Assembly: GCA_947168665.1 (NCBI GenBank)
Contig: CAMVMX010000007.1
Location: forward strand, 1 to 64,000
Direction: 5' to 3'
Source of the DNA: an uncultured Bacteroidales bacterium
Lineage (GTDB): Bacteria; Bacteroidota; Bacteroidia; Bacteroidales; P3
Length of the DNA stretch: 64,000 nt
The notes beneath the pieces were generated by a model that did no database searches, was not told the origin of the DNA, and was given only the letters and a program-made list of their open reading frames with translations. The position numbers and the translations under genes are program-made. The number at the start of each line of letters is the position of its first letter. The stretch's first letter is position 1. Of this stretch, positions 52,944-61,223 are shown one piece after another.

Positions 52944-53786
52944 ATGAAATCAAATCTCCTCCATTCCCATCGTCCCACCCTTTGTGCAGTCCTGTTATTT
53001 GGCGTCCTGGCCCTCTTCGGGTCTCTCTCCCTCCATGCCCAGGACACCGTCAATCCCCTCCTCTCCACCACAGGCCCCAATGTCCTCGGTGCTGGCCATA
53101 TCCAATGGAACAACGCCTTCCACTGGAATCATCGTCACTCGCGCTCCTTTGACGATAAGACAGAAATCTACAACGGCTTTGGCATCACCTCCGATTTCCG
53201 TTTTGGCATTGGCAACCGAGCCGAACTCACCCTTGGGGTGGAGGCCTTCCAATACTCCTTCGAGAGCACATTATCCGGCATGGCCGGTATGAGCCTCGCC
53301 CCCGACAACTACAACATAGCTCCCTCCGTTGGGGCACGGCTGTTGCTCTTCGAAGGCTCCAGCTGGTTGCCCATGGTCACTTTCAACACCTCGCTTGCCA
53401 TGGCCACGGTCAAGGGGCGCAGCTGGGCTCCCGACGAGACCCTCCTGCAACCCACCATCGGCCTCACCTTCCGCAACCGCCTCGCCGACCGCTGGACACT
53501 CGACTACTCCTTGGGCTTCACTTGGAACCGCAACTATCCTACCCCCAATCTCCATCCCCTGCACGGCTCCCTCTTTGTCCATTGGCTTGCCACTGACAAG
53601 CTTCTGCTCGGCTTAGGCTTTGGCACTCGCACCGCCACCGAGCCCTTCCGGGGCAGCTTCGAAGCCCGCTATCTTGCCAGCCGCAATCTCCAGCTCACCC
53701 TTCAAGCCGGAGCCGGTGGCGGCAGTGGTGGCGGCTCCTCCATTCAGGCCAACGCTCTCCTTGGTGTCAGCTGGATGATTAAATAG
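52944..53786 (+). CDS. Outer-membrane barrel, transporter-like
   Basis: 280 residues. N-terminal signal peptide with a longer basic n-region (MKSNLLHSHRP) and hydrophobic core ending LHAQD. Repeating strands such as FRFGIGNRAELTLGVEAFQY, WTLDYSLGFTWNRN, KLLLGLGFGTRTAT and a terminal ALLGVSWMIK resemble the transporter/phenol-degradation MetA-like barrel group. Substrate unknown. It is the last gene of the ECF module and is followed by an intrinsic terminator 68 bp downstream. Confidence 0.78.
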   Translation: MKSNLLHSHRPTLCAVLLFGVLALFGSLSLHAQDTVNPLLSTTGPNVLGAGHIQWNNAFHWNHRHSRSFDDKTEIYNGFGITSDFRFGIGNRAELTLGVEAFQYSFESTLSGMAGMSLAPDNYNIAPSVGARLLLFEGSSWLPMVTFNTSLAMATVKGRSWAPDETLLQPTIGLTFRNRLADRWTLDYSLGFTWNRNYPTPNLHPLHGSLFVHWLATDKLLLGLGFGTRTATEPFRGSFEARYLASRNLQLTLQAGAGGGSGGGSSIQANALLGVSWMIK

Positions 53787-53853
53787 AGCCTCCTGTTTCG
53801 CCCCTTCTGGGCCTGCATCTGTCAATCCAGTCTTTCCTGGCTTCACCTTCCTT

Positions 53854-53884
53854 AACTTCTTCATGAGAATGAAGAAGTTTTTTG
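53854..53884 (+). terminator. Terminator of the ECF sigma module
   Basis: 11-bp perfect stem (53854-53864 with 53869-53879), 4-nt loop, T-run. Confidence 0.88.
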
Positions 53885-53911
53885 TTGTTTGAACTTTTAT
53901 TCTTATCTTTG
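53881..53911 (+). promoter_or_regulatory. Promoter of the 54-kb barrel gene
   Basis: TATCTTTG at 53904-53911 with TTTG at 53881-53884, 19 bp apart. It overlaps the T-run of the preceding terminator. ATG 72 bp downstream. Confidence 0.7.
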
Positions 53912-53982
53912 CATTTGCATTATTGGCGAGACTTATTCCCCGCCACGGCATTCAATTATTTGTTTTACAAATTCATAAACCG

Positions 53983-54564
53983 ATGAAAACAAAACTATTC
54001 ATTCTCTTTGCCTTGCTGACATTGGTCGGCTCACGTGCCAATGCCCAGTGGTTCGATTTGTCCAACAACCGCGGCCGTGTTTCTGTTGGTTTGCAGCTTG
54101 GTCAGGCGGGCACCAACACCGATTACGCGGGCTTCGGTGCCGGCGGCAGCCTGTCGATTATGGGCTTCTATTTCGATGCCCTGGTGTCGGGTCCTCAACA
54201 TCAGAACGACAAGCACGTCGACAACATCCTGTGGCAGGACGACGAGGCGTTCACCATCTCCTTTGGCTATCAGATTCCCGTCCTCCCCTGGCTACGAGTG
54301 GCTCCCATCATCGGCTATTGCCAGACCAACTATGGACTCACCGATGCCAGCACGGTGAACATCCACATCGATCGGGACGCACGCAGGGGTAGCATCTATC
54401 ACGACTACTACCCCCAAAAGCGTTTCCATGAATTCAACTATGGTGGCGGTCTTTTCATCCAGCCGTTCAAGTTTGTCGAGATCTATGCTGTCGGCACCAT
54501 CCGTGCCATCTATGGAGGCTTCAGCCTTTGCCTTGGTCCCGATTCGGACAAGCTGTTCAAATGA
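53983..54564 (+). CDS. Secreted/outer-membrane barrel-like protein, unknown function
   Basis: 193 residues from ATG 53983, signal peptide MKTKLFILFALLTLVGSRANAQ. The mature part has barrel-like strands (GRVSVGLQLGQAG, SIMGFYFDALVSG, FTISFGYQIPVLPWLRVAPIIGY, GGGLFIQPFKFVEIYAVG), suggesting a small outer-membrane protein. No family recognised. The in-frame upstream ATG at 53923 lies between the promoter and the signal peptide and would add a non-signal segment. Followed by a strong terminator shared with the convergent sialidase gene. Confidence 0.75.
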   Translation: MKTKLFILFALLTLVGSRANAQWFDLSNNRGRVSVGLQLGQAGTNTDYAGFGAGGSLSIMGFYFDALVSGPQHQNDKHVDNILWQDDEAFTISFGYQIPVLPWLRVAPIIGYCQTNYGLTDASTVNIHIDRDARRGSIYHDYYPQKRFHEFNYGGGLFIQPFKFVEIYAVGTIRAIYGGFSLCLGPDSDKLFK

Positions 54565-54588
54565 GTGTCTTGATGATACATTTTTTAA

Positions 54589-54620
54589 CGGCTCCGTCAG
54601 TACTGACGGAGCCGCTTTTT
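54589..54620. terminator. Terminator between convergent genes
   Basis: Perfect 12-bp stem (54589-54600 with 54603-54614), 2-nt centre, then CTTTTT on the plus strand. On the minus strand it sits just past the sialidase stop, so it may serve both genes. Confidence 0.9.
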
Positions 54621-55779
54621 ATTTTCTTATGATGCTGTCCAAAGGCCAGTTTTGGAACCACAGCTCACATGCGCCGGATGGGTTCTCTTCCAGCAGCACC
54701 CCGATGCTGCCGTTCTTCAGCCGTGTCAGCGACGAGTAGACCGAAGGTCCGTCAAACAGCAGCACGGGGTCTTGCCAAGTGTCACCCTCATCATAGCTGA
54801 CGAAGATGCTCACGTCGCGCCGCTCCATCGAGTTTGGCACGCTGTGCAGCAGTATGTTCAAGCTGTCGCCGCAGTCGGTGGCAGCCACCCGCAGCATGTC
54901 GCCGTTGCAGGCGTTGGTCTTCATGCACTCCCACCGTCCCTGAGTGCCCCAAGTCTCTCCGCCGTCAGCCGAGTGGTTGTAGCCGCGGGCTCCGCTCTGT
55001 CGCACGCTGATCAGCACCCGTCCGTCCACCAGCTCCATCAGCTTGGCCTCGTCCCCGCCGCTGTAGGCACGGTCCGACACCTGCCACGTGTGGCCGTCGT
55101 CATCGCTGTAGACCACAAAATTGTCCAGCGTATTGCTCCCACTGCGGCACATGGCTGCGGCAAACATGATGCGTCCGGCATGAGCTCCACGGGTCAGCCG
55201 CAAGCCGTTGCCCGACCCGAAAAACGAAGCCCGGTAGTTGCGGCAGGTAGCGTTCACCGCCCGGCTCCCCCACAACTGGGCCGTTATATCTTCCGGTTCC
55301 GACCAGCTCTGCCCGCCGTCCGTGCTGCGGCACACATAGCTGCGTATCGGGTCCCCCTCCGTCGAGGCGAACAGGCCGTTGCCGCCCACAAACACACACA
55401 CTACGTCGCCGTTGCGGCACACCACCAGCGCCGCGTCGCCGAAACCCTGTTTGCGTCCTGTGCCCTGGGCTATGGTGACGGGTTCGCTCCAGGTGCGGCC
55501 GTTGTCTGTGCTGCGGCGCGACACGATGTCGATGTCTTCGGGCAGGTCTGCCTCATTGTATTTCCGGCGGTCGCAGGCCATCAGGAGCGTCCCGTCGGGC
55601 AGGGTGCAGATGGCGGGGATACGCCAGTTGCGGCTGCCATAGTCGCCCGGGCGGAACAGGCACTGCTCGTAGTATTCTATCACCTCCTGTGCAGGAGGGT
55701 CGTCGGGGGGCTCCGGTGCAGGTTTCCCACAAGCCCACAGGGCTATCGGGAAAAACATGGTCAAAAATAACTGTTTCAT
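54619..55779 (-). CDS. Sialidase (GH33-type) lipoprotein
   Basis: 386 residues. A signal with Cys near residue 17 (LWACGKP) suggests an envelope lipoprotein. The start of the propeller has the RIP motif (NWRIPAI), and five Asp-box repeats (S/T-x-D-x-G-x-x-W) are visible: STDNGRTW, STDGGQSW, SDDDGHTW, SADGGETW and SYDEGDTW. This is the six-bladed exo-alpha-sialidase fold that removes terminal sialic acid from host glycans. The nearby Arg triad and acidic residues appear in order, but I could not check each residue. No NAN-utilisation genes are beside it. Confidence 0.9.
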   Translation of the reverse strand: MKQLFLTMFFPIALWACGKPAPEPPDDPPAQEVIEYYEQCLFRPGDYGSRNWRIPAICTLPDGTLLMACDRRKYNEADLPEDIDIVSRRSTDNGRTWSEPVTIAQGTGRKQGFGDAALVVCRNGDVVCVFVGGNGLFASTEGDPIRSYVCRSTDGGQSWSEPEDITAQLWGSRAVNATCRNYRASFFGSGNGLRLTRGAHAGRIMFAAAMCRSGSNTLDNFVVYSDDDGHTWQVSDRAYSGGDEAKLMELVDGRVLISVRQSGARGYNHSADGGETWGTQGRWECMKTNACNGDMLRVAATDCGDSLNILLHSVPNSMERRDVSIFVSYDEGDTWQDPVLLFDGPSVYSSLTRLKNGSIGVLLEENPSGACELWFQNWPLDSIIRK

Positions 55780-55819
55780 TGGTCTATTATTTGAAAGTGT
55801 GATGCACTATACTTGAAGG

Positions 55820-57136
55820 TTACATATCATCCATTGTCAACAATCCGGTGTGCAGCTCCATCCCGGCCAGCTCTTTGCAGTTTTTGCAAAGCACATCAAC
55901 CTTAGCCTTTAAAGAGGACTCGCTATAGCGCCGAGGGTCCTTCTTCACCTCGTATATCTCTGCCCAATGGTCAATTTCGTTGACGGCTATAAGGTCGATT
56001 TCATTCTCACCTTTGCGGTCCCAGTATTTGCCTATACGGGTGTATCGGCCAGTCTCGCGCAGTTTCTGTTCGAAATACCGCTCCAAAGCAAAGCCCGAAA
56101 AGGAGTCATAGTCACGTTCTATAATGCGGGCCAGCTGAGAGAGCGCGCCATTCTCTACATAAGCCTGGTATTTGTAAAAAAATCGGAACCAGAGCACCAG
56201 AAAATTGTCGCGGAGGGTGTAGCGTGTCTTCTTGGAATTCTCTTGGGCAAAGATAGGCAGTCGCTTTTCGATAAGGCCATAGTACTTTTCGAGCCGGGCT
56301 ATATAGCTCCCGATGTTATCCACCTGAAGTTGGTTCTCAATCTCGCCACGGGTCAGCTTCCCGCCTGCAATGCTGGCAAGGATAGAGAAGTGAACAGCAT
56401 AATCGGTGCCGAATTCCTCCACGAGGATATTTTTCCCTTCGTTGATAAATGGCGAATTGGTCTCGGTCAAGTAGCTGAGCATGCGTTTGCGGGTGGTGCA
56501 GCCGCTGTTCATCATCAAACTCACATACCAAGCCACTCCACCTGTTGTGGCAAACAGGGCCAGCAAGTCCTCCGCCTTGTAGTGAGGGTTGTTGTCGGCC
56601 AGTATCTCTTTCAGTACATCGGTCGAAAAAGGCTGAACCACAATGCTCTGGTCAGCACGTCCAAAGAGGGGCTCCCCGGCATCCTCAAAAATACGTCGCA
56701 TCAACGAGAATATTGAGCCGCTGACTATCAGGTTTATGTGGCAATTCCGTTTGTGGGTGTCCCATTCGCGCTGCACCTCACTGAAGATAGCCTGGTTGAC
56801 TTTCTGAAAGTCTTGGAACTCGTCTATGATAAGTGTGAAAGGATGCTCTTCAGAGTAAGTCAACAAGAATCTGAATAGGTCGGCAAAACTTTTGGGGAAT
56901 CCCACTGGTATATGTAGTTTCTCTTCCGCCTCCCGCACAAAATCCTGACAGAGCAAAGCTTCTGTTTTTCTTGCTACAAAGAAGTACAATATGGTGCTGT
57001 CATTGCAATGTCGCACCAACTCGGTTTTGCCAATGCGCCTCCTGCCCATCACTACGGTCATCCGTCCCTCAGTGCGGCTCTGGTCTGCGGCGCGGTTGAG
57101 CAGCTCCAGCTCCTTGTCGCGGTCATAAAATTTCAT
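55820..57136 (-). CDS. AAA ATPase (ATPase_2/DUF234 type) with PD-(D/E)xK-like C-terminal domain
   Basis: 438 residues. N-terminal P-loop ATPase: Walker A GRRRIGKT at 31-38, Walker B LIIDEFQDF near 99-107, sensor region LIVSGSIFSLM. The middle is a winged-helix-like region (KLTRGEIENQLQVDNIGSYI), and the C-terminal DUF234-like domain contains GENEIDLIAVNE and EIYEVKK, a PD-(D/E)xK-like pattern (E..D...EVK). The family is common in archaea and anaerobic bacteria and of unknown function. A near-perfect palindrome (57153-57189) sits 17 bp upstream. Its spacing to panC on the same strand is long, so it is likely independent. Confidence 0.85.
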   Translation of the reverse strand: MKFYDRDKELELLNRAADQSRTEGRMTVVMGRRRIGKTELVRHCNDSTILYFFVARKTEALLCQDFVREAEEKLHIPVGFPKSFADLFRFLLTYSEEHPFTLIIDEFQDFQKVNQAIFSEVQREWDTHKRNCHINLIVSGSIFSLMRRIFEDAGEPLFGRADQSIVVQPFSTDVLKEILADNNPHYKAEDLLALFATTGGVAWYVSLMMNSGCTTRKRMLSYLTETNSPFINEGKNILVEEFGTDYAVHFSILASIAGGKLTRGEIENQLQVDNIGSYIARLEKYYGLIEKRLPIFAQENSKKTRYTLRDNFLVLWFRFFYKYQAYVENGALSQLARIIERDYDSFSGFALERYFEQKLRETGRYTRIGKYWDRKGENEIDLIAVNEIDHWAEIYEVKKDPRRYSESSLKAKVDVLCKNCKELAGMELHTGLLTMDDM

Positions 57137-57152
57137 CTCTTTTTCTGTGTTG

Positions 57153-57189
57153 AATAGTATTTCAAAATACGGTATTTGAAAATACTATT
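57153..57189. repeat. 37-bp near-palindrome upstream of the ATPase gene
   Basis: Left arm 57153-57170, centre base 57171 and right arm 57172-57189; 16 of 18 positions are complementary. It also contains two direct 14-mers of GTATTT(C/G)AAAATAC (57157-57170 and 57172-57185). Likely protein-binding site or an element end; role unknown. Confidence 0.7.
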
Positions 57190-57289
57190 TTTGTAATATG
57201 TTGTTTGTTAATATTGTATTCCGATGTTCGGGTGAGGGGTTTCTCTGCAAATATAAGATTTTTTTCTTACATGGCACTTTTTTGTAGTC

Positions 57290-57335
57290 AAAAAAGAATG
57301 TCCCGGCACCTTGCCGTGATGGCGGGTGTCGGGAC
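57290..57335 (-). terminator. Intrinsic terminator after panC
   Basis: On the minus strand an 11-bp stem (about 57324-57335 with 57300-57310, one mismatch) is followed by a T-run (57288-57297 plus-strand A-run). It lies about 55 bp beyond the panC stop, with another hairpin (57360-57378) between. Confidence 0.65.
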
Positions 57336-57387
57336 TTTCCTCGTTGGTTGTTGTCTATTCCGGCCTTGTGTCGGCCGGCGCAGGGTG

Positions 57388-58272
57388 CTATTCCTCCTCT
57401 TCGGGGCGGAACCGTATCACGTCAATCAGGCGCACGCCGTCTAACCATACGGCTATGCAGCCCACCACGCCTTCGGCATCGCTCCAATCCTCAATGGGTT
57501 GGAGGGTGGTGTCGTTTACTATCTCAAAATATTCGGGCTCGAAACGCAGACTCTCGTCCAGTCCGTTCACCTCATGGAACGAACTCAACGTGTCCATCAC
57601 CCAGAGCTTCACGCTCTCCACGTCCTCATACTCCGACATCTCCACGGCCTGCAACAGCGTGGCATAGATGTTGGGGGCCACCTCGCGGGCCTCCTTCGAA
57701 AGGCGCATGTTGCGGCTGCTCAGGGCCAGACCGTCGTCGGCACGCACAATGGGGCAAGGCACCAGCTCGATGGGGTACTTAATCTGCTCCAGCAAATTGC
57801 GTATGATGGCTATCTGCTGGAAATCCTTCTCGCCGAAATAGGCGCGTGTGGGCTGCGCCAAATCGAACAGGCGGCGCACCACCACCGCCACTCCGCTGAA
57901 GTGGCCGGGACGGCGCGGACCCTCCATCACCTCCTCGATAGGACCAAAGTGGTAGACCGTCGTCACGGGTTCGGGATACATCTCCTCCACCGTGGGCACA
58001 AAGGCGATGTCGGCTCCGGCCTGCGACAGCAGCTCGCAGTCGGCCTCCACCGTGCGGGGATATTTGGCCAAGTCCTCCTTATTGTTGAACTGTATGGGGT
58101 TGACAAACACACTCACCACCACCACGTCGTTCTCCGCGCGCGCCCGTCGCACCAGCGACAGATGGCCCTCGTGCAGAGCCCCCATGGTAGGCACCAGTCC
58201 TATGCTTTTGTGTTCTTCTTTAGCTTGGTTGATGGCTGCGGTCAGTGCAGCTGTAGTTTTTATGATGTTCAT
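57388..58272 (-). CDS. panC: Pantothenate synthetase
   Basis: 294 residues. It joins pantoate and beta-alanine with ATP. Motifs: TMGALHEGHLSLVRRA (HxGH ATP motif), VSVFVNPIQF, GPRRPGHFSGVAVVVRRLF, FGEKDFQQIAIIRN and ALSSRNMRLS. All catalytic segments are present. The preceding membrane protein gene (upstream on this strand) is 5 bp away, implying co-transcription. panB and panD are not seen here. Confidence 0.96.
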   Translation of the reverse strand: MNIIKTTAALTAAINQAKEEHKSIGLVPTMGALHEGHLSLVRRARAENDVVVVSVFVNPIQFNNKEDLAKYPRTVEADCELLSQAGADIAFVPTVEEMYPEPVTTVYHFGPIEEVMEGPRRPGHFSGVAVVVRRLFDLAQPTRAYFGEKDFQQIAIIRNLLEQIKYPIELVPCPIVRADDGLALSSRNMRLSKEAREVAPNIYATLLQAVEMSEYEDVESVKLWVMDTLSSFHEVNGLDESLRFEPEYFEIVNDTTLQPIEDWSDAEGVVGCIAVWLDGVRLIDVIRFRPEEEE

Positions 58273-58277
58273 GATTG

Positions 58278-58775
58278 TTATTGTTTGTTGTCGTCTGTGA
58301 TTTCCTCATAGGGGGTGAACCCCTCGTCGTCGGTGTCGGTGTGGTCGTCGCGCTGCGGCGAGTCCGACGGGTGGTACTTCGGCCGCCGCTCCAACCGGTT
58401 GGGGATTTCCAGCAGGTAGTTGATGCCCGTCAGCAGCAGGCTGAAAAGCAGGGCGTCCCAAAAACCGTTGACATGGAACTGGCGCACCATGCCCGAAGCC
58501 ATCAGGATAATGACCGCATTGATGACCAGCAAAAACAGTCCCATGCTCACCACCGTGAACGGGAGCGTAAGCACGATGAGTATGGGGCGGATAAAGTTAT
58601 TGAGCAACGCGATGACAGCTGCCGTCGCGATGGCGGCCCACACCGTGTCCACATGCACACCCGGAAGCAGGTAGGCAGCCAGCACCGTGGCCAGTGCCAT
58701 CACCACCACCTGGGTCAGGAAACCCAGCGGTCCGCTGTAAAGGTGAGGGTTGTTGCCGAGAGTTATTTTCATCAT
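58278..58775 (-). CDS. YvlD/phage-holin-like family membrane protein
   Basis: 165 residues. Four hydrophobic segments (about 17-38, 43-57, 62-80 and 85-113), with LLNNFIRPILIVLTLPFTVVSMGLFLLVINAVIILMASG matching the Phage_holin_4_2/YvlD pattern. The C-terminal tail is charged and acidic. Function unknown; not a lysis gene here. It sits 5 bp upstream of panC. Confidence 0.85.
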   Translation of the reverse strand: MMKITLGNNPHLYSGPLGFLTQVVVMALATVLAAYLLPGVHVDTVWAAIATAAVIALLNNFIRPILIVLTLPFTVVSMGLFLLVINAVIILMASGMVRQFHVNGFWDALLFSLLLTGINYLLEIPNRLERRPKYHPSDSPQRDDHTDTDDEGFTPYEEITDDNKQ

Positions 58776-58868
58776 TCGTAGTTTATAATTGTCGATTGGA
58801 GCCTTGTGCGAAAGGCAGGTTTGCGCATCCGCGCGACTGCCCCTCCGCGCAATGGCATGTTCATATTG

Positions 58869-59510
58869 TCACAAATCCCCCAGCATCCTGTCGCCTTCGG
58901 GGGTGCCCTTGCCGCGCCGCATAATCTCAATGTCGCCTCCGGCGCAGTTCAGCACCGTGCTGGGCACGTCCTCGCCCAGGCCGCCGTCCACCACCAGGTC
59001 CACGTTGTGGCCCCACGTCTCATGGATCAGCTCCGGGTCGGTGAGATATTCCGTCTCCACCTCCTCGCCCACACGGCGCACCGAGGTGCCTATCAGCGGG
59101 CTGCCCACAGCCTCCACCACAGCACGCAGGATGCTGTTGTCCGGCACGCGCACCCCAATCGTCTTGTTGGGATTCAGATAATTGCGTGGCACATTGTTGT
59201 TGGCGTCCATGATGAACGTGTACGGTCCCGGCAGACAGCCTTTCAGCAGGCCGAACAGATCCTTGTCCATCGGCCTCACATACTCCGATGCCATGCTCAG
59301 CGAGCTGCACAGCATACTGTACTTCGCCTTCTTCAGCGTGAAGCCTTTCAACTGCGCGATGGCCTCCACCGACCGTTTGAACTCCATGCTGCACGCAAAG
59401 GCATACAGCGTATCGGTGGGCAGCACCACAATGCCGCCCTGCTGCAACAGGTCTGCAACCCGCCGCACCTCCCGTTGGTTGGGATTGTCAGTATAGATTC
59501 TTGTAATCAT
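58869..59510 (-). CDS. Sua5/YciO/YrdC family protein, YciO-like
   Basis: 213 residues from ATG 59510 (MITRIYTDNPNQRE); the upstream in-frame TTG (59522) is not used. The PTDTLYAFACSM loop, LKKAKYSMLCSSLSMASEYV, LLKGCLPGPYTFIMDANNNVPR and TIGVRVPDNSILRAVV follow the YciO subgroup rather than canonical TsaC/YrdC. The family makes threonylcarbamoyl-AMP for the tRNA t6A modification; the YciO subgroup is less certain. The -7 element is only 10 bp upstream, so the leader is very short. Confidence 0.88.
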   Translation of the reverse strand: MITRIYTDNPNQREVRRVADLLQQGGIVVLPTDTLYAFACSMEFKRSVEAIAQLKGFTLKKAKYSMLCSSLSMASEYVRPMDKDLFGLLKGCLPGPYTFIMDANNNVPRNYLNPNKTIGVRVPDNSILRAVVEAVGSPLIGTSVRRVGEEVETEYLTDPELIHETWGHNVDLVVDGGLGEDVPSTVLNCAGGDIEIMRRGKGTPEGDRMLGDL

Positions 59511-59519
59511 TTGAGCGTG

Positions 59520-59527
59520 CAAAATTA
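59520..59527 (-). promoter_or_regulatory. -7 element giving a near-leaderless transcript
   Basis: CAAAATTA (minus TAATTTTG), with only 9 nt between it and the ATG at 59510. The -33 element is not obvious. Confidence 0.5.
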
Positions 59528-59595
59528 CAAACTTTTTTGTATATGGCGATATTTTATTTATACTAAAGCCCCTTTTTCCACGTTTTAGTACCCCT

Positions 59596-60900
59596 ATGAA
59601 GAAAATAATTGCATCCCTCCTGCTCCTTTCCGCCTTCCAGGCCGTGAGCGTGGTTCGCGCTCAGGACGTGAAGTTTAAAACATATTTTGCCGATGCCACC
59701 CTCCGCGTCGACTACCTCCGGGTGGGCAACCGCGTCCACGACACCCTTCATGTGCGCCGGGTCGAGCGTATTCCCGTCTGGGCCGGTTCGCTCACCCAAC
59801 TTCTCGACCCCTTCGACAATGGCAGCTACCGTGTCGTGGTGCTCGACCCCGCCACCGGGCGCGAACTCTACAGCCGGGGCTACAACACCCTCTTCCGCGA
59901 ATACTGCGACACCCCGCAGGGTGCCGACAGCATTGCCGCCTTCCAGGAGGTGGTGCGGCTTCCCTGGCCCCTCAAGCCCGTCGACATCTGCTTCCAGCAG
60001 CGCGGCACCGACCGGCTTATGCACACCCAGTTCCACTACCGCTTCGACCCCGACTCGGCCCTCGGCCAACTCCGCAGGCAGTCTAACCTGCGGGTTGACC
60101 CTGCCCCCCTCCGGCTGCACTATAAAGGCGACCCCCACAAGAAAATCGATGTCGTCATCGTTCCCGAAGGCTATGGCCCCGCCGACAGCCTCAAGATGGC
60201 GCGCGACCTCCGCTCCTTCTGCGACTACCTCCTGGGACAAGAGCCTTTCCGCAGCCGCGCGGCCGACTTCAACGTGTGGGGAGTGCCACTCACCGGCCAG
60301 TCCACCGGCATCACCGACCCCACCAAAGGCATCCGCGTCAACAGCCTGGTAGGCTCGAGCTACAACACCTTCGGCGCCGACCGCTATCTGATGACCATGC
60401 AACTCTTCCGTCTCCACGACGCCATCGGCTCAACCCCCTTCGACCACATCATCATCATGGCCAACAGCACCACCTACGGTGGCGGCGCCATCTATAACTT
60501 CTACGCCATGAGTTCCCTCAACGAAATGGCCTACATGGTGCTGCCCCATGAGCTGGGACACTCCATCGGCGGCCTTGCCGACGAATACGTCGACGAGGAC
60601 CTCAGCTATGGCGACATGCACCAGCCCCACCTCGAACCTGTCGAACCCAACATCACCACCCTCGTCGACTTCCCCTCCAAGTGGCAGTCCATGCTCCCCG
60701 CCGGCACCCCCGTGCCCACCCCGGCGGACACCACCGTGTCCCGCCGCCAGAACGGCCCCCTCGGTGTCTACGAAGGCGCGGGCTACCACGCCCACGGCAT
60801 CTACCGCCCCGCCATGCACTGCATGATGCGCGACTACGCCCCCTTCTGCCCGGTCTGCAGCCGCCGCCTCAACGAGGTCTTCGACCTCTACGTCCGGTAG
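59596..60900 (+). CDS. M64 family (IgA-peptidase-like) metallopeptidase
   Basis: 434 residues. Signal peptide (MKKIIASLLLLSAFQAVSVVRAQ). An N-terminal beta domain (about 25-150; M64_N-like) is followed by the peptidase domain from about 175 (KIDVVIVPEGYGPADSLKMARDL), and the zinc site HELGHSIGGLADEYVDED (HExxH with a later Asp/Glu). The Cys residues near the end (CMMRDYAPFCPVC) are typical of this family. The C-terminus ends CSRRLNEVFDLYVR, without an obvious T9SS sorting domain. Enzymes of this family include one that cuts human IgA; the substrate here is unknown. Confidence 0.9.
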   Translation: MKKIIASLLLLSAFQAVSVVRAQDVKFKTYFADATLRVDYLRVGNRVHDTLHVRRVERIPVWAGSLTQLLDPFDNGSYRVVVLDPATGRELYSRGYNTLFREYCDTPQGADSIAAFQEVVRLPWPLKPVDICFQQRGTDRLMHTQFHYRFDPDSALGQLRRQSNLRVDPAPLRLHYKGDPHKKIDVVIVPEGYGPADSLKMARDLRSFCDYLLGQEPFRSRAADFNVWGVPLTGQSTGITDPTKGIRVNSLVGSSYNTFGADRYLMTMQLFRLHDAIGSTPFDHIIIMANSTTYGGGAIYNFYAMSSLNEMAYMVLPHELGHSIGGLADEYVDEDLSYGDMHQPHLEPVEPNITTLVDFPSKWQSMLPAGTPVPTPADTTVSRRQNGPLGVYEGAGYHAHGIYRPAMHCMMRDYAPFCPVCSRRLNEVFDLYVR

Positions 60901-61223
60901 TCTCGCCGCCGCGGAGGTGGTTTCCGCCCTTCTTTCGCTCGTTCTACGCCATTTCTGCCACATATAGACCCCATTTCGCCGGTCCGCCCCGAACATTTTG
61001 CTGCCCCGGTGGCGGTGTTTGACTGTCTGTCGGGCGGACTTGGTGGCGGCCGGCAGCAGATGGGGTGCGGGCGGGCGAGGGTGGGGGATGTGGCGTTCTT
61101 CCCCGTCACCGTTGTGGAGGGGTGGCGGCGGAGGCCGGCGGGACGCGGGGAGCAGGTGCCGACCCGAAGAAAAAAAAGGTGCTTACAATAATAATCGCAG
61201 TCGTTTTGCGTTAATGGTTCTAT
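60901..61223. other. Intergenic stretch, nothing coding seen
   Basis: About 320 bp, G-rich in the middle and AT-rich at the right end. No gene, RNA or clear TAnnTTTG element identified. Confidence 0.45.

Noticed and set aside
58278..58775. Prophage holin
   Set aside because: The fold family is called holin-like, but the gene is next to panC and no phage genes are present.
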